This document shows, in pieces, positions 7,767 to 13,588 of a stretch of DNA of 13,588 bases. The stretch is taken from positions 1 through 13,588 of the forward strand of contig VBQP01000030.1 of assembly GCA_008297795.1 (NCBI GenBank). Direction: 5' to 3'. The notes under the pieces are model-generated. The model searched no databases. It saw only the letters and a program-made list of their open reading frames with translations, and was not told the origin of the DNA. Numbering within the stretch: the stretch's first letter is position 1; each line of letters starts with the position of its first letter. The translations under genes and the position numbers were made by a program. Origin of the DNA: Thermoplasmata archaeon. Lineage in GTDB: Archaea > Thermoplasmatota > E2 > UBA202 > DSCA01.

Positions 7767-8069
7767 ATGGGAAGAATCCAGGCGATAATGCTTCTGCTTA
7801 ATTCCATAATTCTGATTCTGGCAGCATTATCATTTTATTATTTCAGCAGGTTGATGAAACTCGTGAAAGTGAGAAGAGGGGCAATACTTGCAACAAGCGG
7901 CGTGTTCCTTCTCACCGGCTATGTGTTTTTCATCATGCCCTGGATAGCAATTGGAGAGGCAATCCCGATGATGGAAAATTTCTCATATATTCTGGTATCC
8001 ATAGCGTTTATTATACTTCTCTACGGCGTTAGCAGAATATATATGGACTGGAAAGGTGCTATAAAATGA
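7767..8069 (+). CDS. small three-helix membrane protein, probable partner of the histidine kinase
   Basis: I do not recognise a named family. The 100 residues hold three hydrophobic segments at about 6-27, 39-61 and 71-89. Basic residues lie between the first two (RLMKLVKVRR, 28-37) and the C-terminus is short and charged (MDWKGAIK). The gene heads the operon, with a TATA box 25 bases upstream. Its stop overlaps the kinase start in an ATGA, so the two are probably translationally coupled. Its topology (three helices in the first ~90 residues) is like the membrane part of the kinase itself, and the first helix regions look alike (LLNSIILILAALSFYY versus FVNIILSVSILVVILM). I infer that it acts with the kinase in the membrane, as a sensor subunit or modulator. 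It could also be an unrelated small membrane protein. Confidence 0.8.
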   Translation: MGRIQAIMLLLNSIILILAALSFYYFSRLMKLVKVRRGAILATSGVFLLTGYVFFIMPWIAIGEAIPMMENFSYILVSIAFIILLYGVSRIYMDWKGAIK

Positions 8070-9865
8070 TAGGAGAAATTCTTTCTTTCGTGAATATCAT
8101 CCTTTCCGTTTCCATACTTGTAGTGATTTTGATGGTCTATTCAGTATACAGGAGAGTTTATCTCCTGTGGTTTATCCTTTCTTTCTCAATAGTCCCCTTC
8201 ATATTTGTATACAGCCTGATATGGTCACCTGGAAGCCCTTTCAAAATGGGCGTCGTGGTATATCCGATAAGTGTGATAATCATAGAGGTAAGCATGCTCA
8301 TAGCCCAGAAAAATCTGATAGAATCCATAAAATCAGGGGAGGAGGAGGAATACAAAATGCTTCTGAGGGATGACATCGCTATTCTGAGGGCATATGAGCA
8401 CCTCGCAAATTTTTTCATAGGCAGGATAGTCCCCCTTATAGGTACGAGCAGTATAAAGGAATTGCTTGAGAGCAGGATAGAAAAGCATCCTGTGCTTTCC
8501 GGAAGCTTCGTAGGTGTGGATGAACGCCTCAACACAAGAGCGCTTGAGGAAATCGTAGGGAAGATAGAAGTGGAAGAAATTTCCCTGGCTTTTTACGAAC
8601 TGATTTCAGGATTGCTGGAACTGTATTCTGCATTTGTTCCTGCAGATAAGGCGATAGAAGATCTGAGGAAGGCTACGGAAAAGGTTATGGAGAAAAATGC
8701 CATGATTTTTGACTGGATTGCCCCGATAGTGCTTTTCAAAACAGTACTCGAGCCTGTTCTTAGAAAATGCAGGCAGGAAGACATAATGGAGATAGCAATA
8801 ATGGTAAACAGAAGTAAGAGTGGCATCAGGGTAAACAAAGATGGAAAAATAGATGTGGGCATGCTGTACAAGGAATATCCGGAAAAAGAGAAGACGGATT
8901 TTATAATAGACAAATTTATTTATGCGCTTAACAAAATGCGCCCCATCATACAGCAAAGCATAGGGGAGGAAAATGCAAATTCCATGATAACATCGAATTT
9001 CAGAAAAATGCCCACCAATATCAAGGAGAGGCTTTATGGAGAAGGTCTTGTTGAGAAACTTCCCAAAGGCATACTAGAAGAAGAAAAAGTAACGCTTATG
9101 AGCAGGGAAAAACTGATAGAGGAACTTGTGGATAGGAGAAAAAAACTGGAGAATGCTTACAGGGAACTTGCAGAGGCTGAACTCGGGAAGATGAAAGCCA
9201 CATTTCTTGACGTTGTTGCACATGAACTACGGACTCCTCTCACCTCCATCAAAACTTATGTAGAACTGTTCAAGAAGGGAAAACTTGGAAGACTTACAAA
9301 AACCCAGAAAGAGAAACTGGAAATAATGGAAGAAAATGTTGACAAACTCACAAATCTCATAAACGACATGCTTCAGATACCTTCCATAGATATCAAAGAA
9401 CTTGAGCTGAGAAAAGAAAAATTTCCTGCAGAGGAGGTCATCGGGGAAATCGTCGAAGATTGCAGTACCCTGCTCAGCGAAAAATCCATGTCTGTATCCG
9501 TAAATATTCCTTCATCTCTTGCCATACAGGGGGATAAAAATTTATTGGGGAAGGCAATTAAGAATATAATAGGAAATTCCATAAAGTATACGCCTTCCGG
9601 CGGGAAGATAAAAATATCTGCGAAAATGGAGGGTGATAAAGTGCACATAAAAATAAAGGATAACGGAGTGGGGATATCCGAGGATGAAATAGAGAGGATA
9701 TTTGACCCCTTCTACACAGGAAATGAGAAGGAAGGAGGCATGGGCTTGGGGCTTTCCATAGTAAAAAACATAGTCGAGGGACACGGCGGGAAGGTGTGGG
9801 CAGAAAGCACAGTCGGCAAAGGCTCCACTTTCCACCTGCTTCTGCCAGGAGGAAAAAATGACTGA
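8066..9865 (+). CDS. membrane sensor histidine kinase with an unrecognised cytosolic region
   Basis: The 599 residues begin with three probable membrane helices (about 5-28, 31-52, 63-82) with hardly any external loop, so the signal may be sensed within the membrane or cytosol. Residues 90-345 are a mainly helical region that I cannot assign; it is not an obvious PAS, GAF or HAMP domain. A helical linker (346-378) leads into a standard kinase core: H box AHELRTPLTSIKTY with phospho-acceptor H386, N box N500-IIGN504-SIKY, G1 box KDNGVGI (D532, G534), F box FDPFY and G2 box GMGLGLS (558-564). It should autophosphorylate at H386 and pass phosphate to the regulator encoded by the next gene, which overlaps it by eight bases. 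The start ATG overlaps the stop of the upstream small membrane protein. The core is complete, so it is predicted active. Confidence 0.95.
   Translation: MIGEILSFVNIILSVSILVVILMVYSVYRRVYLLWFILSFSIVPFIFVYSLIWSPGSPFKMGVVVYPISVIIIEVSMLIAQKNLIESIKSGEEEEYKMLLRDDIAILRAYEHLANFFIGRIVPLIGTSSIKELLESRIEKHPVLSGSFVGVDERLNTRALEEIVGKIEVEEISLAFYELISGLLELYSAFVPADKAIEDLRKATEKVMEKNAMIFDWIAPIVLFKTVLEPVLRKCRQEDIMEIAIMVNRSKSGIRVNKDGKIDVGMLYKEYPEKEKTDFIIDKFIYALNKMRPIIQQSIGEENANSMITSNFRKMPTNIKERLYGEGLVEKLPKGILEEEKVTLMSREKLIEELVDRRKKLENAYRELAEAELGKMKATFLDVVAHELRTPLTSIKTYVELFKKGKLGRLTKTQKEKLEIMEENVDKLTNLINDMLQIPSIDIKELELRKEKFPAEEVIGEIVEDCSTLLSEKSMSVSVNIPSSLAIQGDKNLLGKAIKNIIGNSIKYTPSGGKIKISAKMEGDKVHIKIKDNGVGISEDEIERIFDPFYTGNEKEGGMGLGLSIVKNIVEGHGGKVWAESTVGKGSTFHLLLPGGKND
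9847..9852 (+). promoter_or_regulatory. strong ribosome-binding site for the response regulator
   Basis: AGGAGG lies five bases before the ATG at 9858, inside the 3' end of the kinase gene. It decides the start and supports coupled translation of an internal operon gene, in contrast to the leaderless first gene. Confidence 0.7.
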
Positions 9866-10460
9866 AAAAATAATGTTTGTTGATGATGACCCATCCATAC
9901 TTGATGCTGCAAAAACTGCAATAGAGTCGTATGGGTATGAGGTAATAACCGCCAGTTCAGGAGAAGAATGCCTGGATAAGGTCGGCGATGCGGACCTGGT
10001 CTTTCTTGACATAAAGATGCCGGGAATGAATGGAATAGAAGTTCTGAAGAAAATAAAGGAGAGATACCCATCCCTGCCTGTTATAATGATAACTGCATAT
10101 GCAACAGTTGACACCGCCATAGAGGCAATGAAACTTGGAGCGTTTGACTACGTGCGAAAGCCATTTGCAATAGAGGAACTTGAGGGCAGTATACTCGCAG
10201 CCCTCGAAGAAATTAAATTTGAAAAATTGAAGAAGTTGAATTTCAAAGTCGAAAACCATATGGAAAGATTCAAGGAACTTCTGAAGGAAGGAAAGGGGAT
10301 ATGCATAACTAGGGAGCCGGAGATAGTAAAAGGGATGGGCAATGTTCGTGTTGTCAATATGATGAATGAATGGGAGCCAAAGGACATGGAACGCATTAAG
10401 GAAGAAATTGAAAACTATGTCGAAGAGGGTATCCCCATTCTTATGACAGATGTGGAATAA
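9858..10460 (+). CDS. response regulator, REC plus first half of DUF835 (truncated by a 10-bp duplication)
   Basis: Residues 1-118 are a complete receiver domain: acidic pocket D9-D11, phospho-acceptor D51 (FLDIKMPGMNG), T79 and K101 (VRKPF). It is the evident phosphorylation partner of the kinase encoded immediately upstream, with an 8-base overlap. After a linker, residues about 135-200 (KGICITREPEIVKG ... GIPILMTDVE) match the first half of DUF835, an archaeal domain of unknown function common in membrane sensors. The frame then stops (TAA 10458-10460) in the middle of the core DUF835 strand that normally reads like ILLDGVEYLI. The missing second half is encoded at once in the next frame. 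Deleting one copy of the 10-bp tandem repeat at 10450-10469 restores one protein of 341 residues (REC-DUF835-wHTH). As it stands, this fragment could be a phosphate-accepting protein without output. Confidence 0.93.
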   Translation: MTEKIMFVDDDPSILDAAKTAIESYGYEVITASSGEECLDKVGDADLVFLDIKMPGMNGIEVLKKIKERYPSLPVIMITAYATVDTAIEAMKLGAFDYVRKPFAIEELEGSILAALEEIKFEKLKKLNFKVENHMERFKELLKEGKGICITREPEIVKGMGNVRVVNMMNEWEPKDMERIKEEIENYVEEGIPILMTDVE

Positions 10461-10469
10461 TGTGGAATA
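10450..10469 (+). repeat. exact 10-bp tandem duplication interrupting the regulator gene
   Basis: ATGTGGAATA occurs twice with no gap (10450-10459 and 10460-10469). Ten bases shift the frame by one. With a single copy the reading is ACA GAT GTG GAA TAC CTC ATG, giving TDVEYLM, the expected DUF835 core. With two copies the upstream frame ends at TAA 10458-10460. Confidence 0.95.
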
Positions 10470-10893
10470 CCTCATGGAGAAATTCTCTTCAAACAAGGTG
10501 AGAAATTTTATGAAATGGCTTTACAAGATATCTTCTTCAAACAAATGCGAACTCATTTTTTCGACAGATTTCAGCAATATAGATGGGGAGAAGACAGAGG
10601 AAATAAAAGAACTCATTGCTGACGCCCGCCTGGGGCTCTTTTCCGAGTCAATATCAAATTATCTCAGACGGAAAACCATACAACTTCTTTCGGACGGGGA
10701 GAAATACAGTTTCACAAAAATAGCGCAAGCACTGAACATAAAGGACAATCCGAAACTGAGTTTCCATCTGAAAAAATTGAAGGATGATGGAGTAATAGAG
10801 CAGGACGAAGAAAAAAGATATTTTCTGTCAGATATAGGAAAAGAGATTGCCGATGTGCTTGAAGACATAAAGAGGAAGGGAACGAATATATGA
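10450..10893 (+). CDS. second half of DUF835 plus ArsR-like winged-helix domain (C-terminal part of the response regulator)
   Basis: Residues about 5-57 (VEYLMEKFSSNKVRNFMKWL ... CELIFSTDFSN ... EEIKELI) are the second half of DUF835, whose first half ends the preceding frame. Residues about 66-142 form a winged-helix domain of the ArsR/archaeal HTH type (YLRRKTIQLL, SFTKIAQALNIKDNPKLSFH for the recognition region, LKDDGVIEQDEEKRYFLSDI for the wing). The intact product would therefore be a DNA-binding response regulator. As written, it may be translated separately from ATG 10450, which lies inside the upstream frame (11-base overlap, possible coupling). That would give a DNA-binding fragment freed from phosphorylation control. 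Its stop (10891-10893) directly abuts the stop of the convergent tbp gene. Confidence 0.85.
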   Translation: MWNNVEYLMEKFSSNKVRNFMKWLYKISSSNKCELIFSTDFSNIDGEKTEEIKELIADARLGLFSESISNYLRRKTIQLLSDGEKYSFTKIAQALNIKDNPKLSFHLKKLKDDGVIEQDEEKRYFLSDIGKEIADVLEDIKRKGTNI

Positions 10894-11436
10894 TTACAGA
10901 AAACCCCGCTTTCCAAGTTCTTCTGTTATGACCTCGACAGCCCTTTCTATATCTTCCTCCTTCTTTGCTCCTGTACAGACTATCTTCCCTGAGCCAAAAA
11001 ACAGGAATACCACGTTGGGTTCGTCGAGCCTGTAAACCATGCCAGGGAATATCTCCGGTTCATACTCTATGTTCTCCAGCCCGAATGCAAAGGATAACTC
11101 GAGCAGGTTCAACTTCGCGTGCAGATCCACTGATGCAACAATGTTCTGTATGTTTACCTCTGGCTTCACAACGTCAAAGCCGAGTTTTTTCATTTCCGGG
11201 TAAAGCTTCTCCATTGCGGCATTTATGGCATCTATATTCTTGGCTCCGGTGCATATGACCCTGCCGCTCTTGAAAAGCAAAAATGCGACTTTTGGCTTCT
11301 CTATATGATAAACAAGCCCGGGGAACTGATCAGGATTGTATTTTGTGTTTTTGAGAGAACTTGCTATCTTATCAAGGTCAAGTTCCTTTGCTATCACAGT
11401 TGATGCAACCATATTCTGTATTTTTATGTCAGCCAT
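10894..11436 (-). CDS. tbp: TATA-binding protein (TBP)
   Basis: This is the archaeal general transcription factor that binds box A and, with TFB, recruits RNA polymerase. The 180 residues are two clear tandem repeats (about 1-90 and 91-180), each containing the saddle motif FPG-[LM]-VY and SG-[RK]-[IV]-[IV]-CTGAK. The four DNA-kinking phenylalanines are at F38 and F55 in the first repeat and F130 and F147 in the second, with the same 17-residue spacing as in eukaryotic TBP. There is no acidic C-terminal tail, which some archaeal TBPs have. The stop touches the stop of the convergent regulator gene with no base between. The gene lies 48 bases downstream of the DUF35 gene. An inverted repeat and candidate TATA boxes are in that gap, so it may have its own promoter or be read through from the mevalonate genes. 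Confidence 0.97.
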   Translation of the reverse strand: MADIKIQNMVASTVIAKELDLDKIASSLKNTKYNPDQFPGLVYHIEKPKVAFLLFKSGRVICTGAKNIDAINAAMEKLYPEMKKLGFDVVKPEVNIQNIVASVDLHAKLNLLELSFAFGLENIEYEPEIFPGMVYRLDEPNVVFLFFGSGKIVCTGAKKEEDIERAVEVITEELGKRGFL

Positions 11437-11462
11437 GTTCTCACTCTGTTTATATTATGTAC

Positions 11463-11486
11463 GAACAAACGATAAACTTTTTGTTC
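11463..11486. repeat. inverted repeat GAACAAA-N10-TTTGTTC in the tbp leader region
   Basis: Perfect 7-base arms (11463-11469 and 11480-11486) flank a 10-base spacer between the DUF35 stop and the tbp start. On the minus strand the spacer contains AAGTTTATCG, part of the candidate TATA box for tbp (about 11472-11483, roughly 41 bases before the tbp ATG). The dyad could therefore be an operator covering the promoter. No T run follows, so a classical hairpin terminator is less likely. Confidence 0.4.
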
Positions 11487-11886
11487 ATTCTGCCTTCCTG
11501 AACTTATATCCGTACTGGATTGCGCCCCTTGTTCCATCCTCCTCTATTCTCCTGAAGCATGCCTCCACTTTCATTCCTATATGTATTTCCTCGAAATCGC
11601 AGTCAACTATCTCCCCCACGAGATAGCATCCTTCGTCCATTTTTATTAATGCGATGGCATATGGCTCCTCGCCTTCAAAGTGGGGAGGCGGGGTGTGGAT
11701 TATAGTATATGTCTCAACTGTCCCTGTGCCCTTGAGTTTGTATTCCTCCATCTTTCCTATGGATTTTCTCCTGCATACCGGGCATATGGCTTTGGGAGGG
11801 AAATAAACCCTGCCGCAGGAGCCGCATTTTGTGCCTATAAGATTATATCTCTGAGGTATCTCTCTCCAGTATCTTGCTATGCTCAT
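11485..11886 (-). CDS. DUF35 OB-fold / zinc-ribbon acyl-CoA-associated protein
   Basis: The 133 residues have an N-terminal rubredoxin-like zinc ribbon (C21-x2-C24 and C35-x2-C38, in TKCGSCGRVYFPPKAICPVC). The OB fold follows, with the family feature GTGTVETYTIIHTPPPHF and GAIQYGYKF near the end. In archaea this protein bridges acetoacetyl-CoA thiolase and HMG-CoA synthase in one complex, letting the unfavourable thiolase product pass directly to the synthase. That this is the case here is supported by the gene order: HMG-CoA synthase, thiolase and DUF35 are consecutive on the minus strand. Its start codon directly follows the thiolase stop, and its Shine-Dalgarno GGAGG (minus strand, 11895-11899) lies inside the end of the thiolase gene, so translation is probably coupled and stoichiometric. 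Length is typical. Confidence 0.93.
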   Translation of the reverse strand: MSIARYWREIPQRYNLIGTKCGSCGRVYFPPKAICPVCRRKSIGKMEEYKLKGTGTVETYTIIHTPPPHFEGEEPYAIALIKMDEGCYLVGEIVDCDFEEIHIGMKVEACFRRIEEDGTRGAIQYGYKFRKAE

Positions 11887-13053
11887 TTATATCGCCTCCA
11901 GAATGTGAATAACAGCAGTTCCTCCTGACCCTCCAACGTTGTGAGCCAGGCCTATTTCCGCTTTTTCAATCTGCCTTTTATCTGCCTTGCCCCTCAACTG
12001 GAGCAGGAGTTCATGTATCTGGGCTATCCCTGTCGCTCCGACAGGATGGCCCTTTGACTTTAAACCGCCTGATGTGTTTATCGGTATTTCACCGTCAAGT
12101 GCTGTCAGCCCTTCTTCTGACGCTTTGCCACCTTCTCCCTTCTTGAAAAATCCCAGGTCTTCGATAGCCATTATCTCTGCAATTGTGAAACAGTCATGGA
12201 CTTCAGCAAAGTCTATGTCAGATGGCTCTATTCCTGCCTGTTTGTATGCTCTCTTTGCTGCTTCGATTGTGGCGGGCAATGCATCGAATCTGCTTCTTCC
12301 TGCGAGAGAGATGCTGTCAGATGCCTGTGCAGATGCTCTTATTTTTACAGGGTCGTCTGTGAACTCTTTTGCTTTGTCAAGTGATGTTATTATTACCGCT
12401 GCCGCTCCATCTGTGATAGGGCTGCAGTCAAGAAGGTGAAGAGGATCTGCAACCATTGTTGAATTGAGGACTTCTTCTACTGTTATCTCTCTCCTGTACT
12501 GTGCATTCGGATTCATCGAGCCGTTGTGATGATTCTTTACTGCAACTGATGCAAGTTGCTCAGGCGTTGTCCCATATTTGTGCATGTGGTATCTTGCCAT
12601 AAGGGCGTAAAGCCCGGGGAAGGTGGCACCGAAGAAAGCCTCCCATTCCCTGCTCGCAGCAGAAGCAAGTATGTTTGTTGCTTCTTTTCCTGCAACATCT
12701 GTCATTTTCTCAGCGCCACCCACGACAACCGTATCATATGCGCCTGATGCAACAGCAAGATAGCCCGAATGGAGGGCAAGGCCGCCAGATGCGCATGCAG
12801 CCTCCACTCTCGTTGAAGGTATATGCATTTCGCTGAGTCCTGAGACTTCCGCTGCAAGAGCACCGAGATGCTCCTGCCCCACAAATCTTCCTGCAGACAT
12901 TCCCCCTATGTACATGGCATCTATGTCTGTGCCGTCTATGCCTGCATCCATTATCGCAGTTATTCCTGCCTCAGCAACCAGGTCAGCAAGCGATTTTTCC
13001 CACAGTTCGCCAAATTTTGTTACTCCACTGCCTATTACGGCAACTTCTCTCAT
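11887..13053 (-). CDS. archaeal acetoacetyl-CoA thiolase (mevalonate pathway)
   Basis: The 388-residue enzyme is predicted to condense two acetyl-CoA into acetoacetyl-CoA, the first step of isoprenoid and archaeal lipid synthesis. Residues recognised are the nucleophile C87 (VEAACASGG), H286 in the HDCF motif (AEVHDCF, the SCP2-type replacement of the bacterial NEAF motif), H336 (KSKGHPVGATG) and H371-N372 in AHNVGGSGGTA, where classical thiolases have a CxG motif. These features place it in the SCP2-like archaeal clade rather than the bacterial AtoB/PhaA clade. It lies between HMG-CoA synthase (ATGA overlap, stop 13050-13052 over the ATG at 13053) and DUF35 (no gap), consistent with the three-protein complex known in archaea. 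All motifs are intact. A role in beta-oxidation is possible but less likely given the neighbours. Confidence 0.93.
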   Translation of the reverse strand: MREVAVIGSGVTKFGELWEKSLADLVAEAGITAIMDAGIDGTDIDAMYIGGMSAGRFVGQEHLGALAAEVSGLSEMHIPSTRVEAACASGGLALHSGYLAVASGAYDTVVVGGAEKMTDVAGKEATNILASAASREWEAFFGATFPGLYALMARYHMHKYGTTPEQLASVAVKNHHNGSMNPNAQYRREITVEEVLNSTMVADPLHLLDCSPITDGAAAVIITSLDKAKEFTDDPVKIRASAQASDSISLAGRSRFDALPATIEAAKRAYKQAGIEPSDIDFAEVHDCFTIAEIMAIEDLGFFKKGEGGKASEEGLTALDGEIPINTSGGLKSKGHPVGATGIAQIHELLLQLRGKADKRQIEKAEIGLAHNVGGSGGTAVIHILEAI

Positions 13054-13588
13054 TTAAACTCACCTCTGTGTTTCATATACAAGGCATAATCAAGATATAC
13101 CTTGTTCTCTATCATCTTCCTTATGTTGTTTCTCGGATAACCCTCTATTTTATCTGTCACAGTAATATCAAATGAATCAGAGCCAGCCCCGGAGCCGTAT
13201 GAAGTGGCAAGTATTCTGTCGCCCGGCTTTGCGATATCAAGCACTGCTGAAAGCCCTATCAGCGTTGAGCCAGAGTAGGTATTGCCAATTATGGGGCATA
13301 GCAGCCCCTGCTCAACCTGTTCCTTTGAGAATCCGAGTCTCTTTGCAGCCCTTAACGGGAATTTTCCATTCGGCTGGTGGAAAACAGCATAATCGTAATC
13401 AGATGGCTCTGTTCCCATCCTTTCCATAAGTTTCTTAGTTGCACTCAAAACCTGTTTGAAATATGCAGGCTCTCCCGTAAATCGCTCTCCATGCCCTGGA
13501 TACGGCTCCCCCTCTCTCCTCCAGAAATCAGGGGTGTCTGTGGTATATGAAACTGTCTCATTTATTTCTGCAATGATATTGTCTTTTC
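13050..13588 (-). CDS. hydroxymethylglutaryl-CoA synthase, C-terminal part (runs off the right edge)
   Basis: The minus-strand frame is open from the edge (first full codon at 13586) to TGA 13052-13050, giving 178 residues of an archaeal HMG-CoA synthase, which is usually about 345-350 residues. Visible family features are TPDFWRREGEPYPGHGERFT, YAVFHQPNGKFPLRAAKRLGF with the catalytic His (FHQPNGK) and GNTYSGSTLIGLSAVLD, then LATSYGSGAGSDSFDITV. The catalytic Glu and Cys would lie upstream, outside the window. The enzyme joins acetyl-CoA to acetoacetyl-CoA, the committed step before HMG-CoA reductase. It overlaps the thiolase start by four bases. A TTG at 13448 is internal, not the start. Confidence 0.95.
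   Translation of the reverse strand, partial: KDNIIAEINETVSYTTDTPDFWRREGEPYPGHGERFTGEPAYFKQVLSATKKLMERMGTEPSDYDYAVFHQPNGKFPLRAAKRLGFSKEQVEQGLLCPIIGNTYSGSTLIGLSAVLDIAKPGDRILATSYGSGAGSDSFDITVTDKIEGYPRNNIRKMIENKVYLDYALYMKHRGEFK

Noticed and set aside
11447..11458. TAATATAAA (minus strand) as the tbp TATA box
   Set aside because: Its centre is only about 17 bases from the tbp ATG, so transcription would begin inside the coding region; the AAAGTTTAT motif further upstream fits better.
11463..11486. Intrinsic terminator after the DUF35 gene
   Set aside because: The stem is short and AT-rich with a 10-base loop, and no T run follows on the minus strand.
13446..13448. TTG 13448 as the start of a short minus-strand protein
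   Set aside because: The frame continues upstream to the window edge with clear HMG-CoA synthase sequence, so this is an internal Leu codon.
1..13588. tRNA, rRNA, CRISPR arrays, insertion sequences, prophage or attachment sites
   Set aside because: I found no cloverleaf with CCA-like end, spaced direct repeats, transposase or integrase motifs, or terminal inverted repeats on either strand.

Overview
The window is archaeal and almost certainly euryarchaeal. It encodes a TATA-binding protein, RNA polymerase subunit Rpo11/RpoL, the exosome subunit Csl4, an e-MtaB/CDKAL1-type tRNA methylthiotransferase, archaeal-type TruD, the HMG-CoA synthase/thiolase/DUF35 set and a type IV pilin-like signal. 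DUF835, several apparently leaderless promoters and ATA/AGA/AGG-rich codon use would suit a Thermoplasmatota-like lineage. That placement is inference; no 16S rRNA gene is present.

Layout. (1) Positions 1-3425, minus strand: one very large surface protein running off the left edge. It has a pilin-like anchor, three PKD domains, a GATase-like domain apparently interrupted by a MAM-like jelly-roll, and a right-handed beta-helix. A +1 frame change near 2172 splits it inside the third PKD domain. (2) 3426-3716: a divergent intergenic region. (3) 3717-7726, plus strand: RNA modification and information-processing genes e-mtaB, csl4, rpoL and truD, then an AhpD-like protein. (4) 7767-10893, plus strand: a two-component operon of a small 3-TM protein, a membrane histidine kinase with an unrecognised ~270-residue cytosolic region, and a response regulator. 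The regulator's REC-DUF835-wHTH chain is cut in two by an exact 10-bp tandem duplication. (5) 10894-13588, minus strand: tbp, then upstream of it the tightly packed DUF35, thiolase and HMG-CoA synthase genes (entry to the mevalonate pathway). HMG-CoA synthase runs off the right edge.

The two most notable observations are the interrupted genes. In each, removing the net extra base(s), one base in the surface gene and ten in the regulator, restores a textbook domain exactly at the break. They may be recent mutations, on/off contingency loci, recoding sites or assembly errors; the sequence alone cannot decide. The best candidate for an undescribed system is the two-component operon. It has a small membrane partner, a kinase with a novel duplicated-looking sensor region, and a response regulator carrying DUF835 plus an ArsR-like DNA-binding domain, an uncommon output arrangement for archaea.
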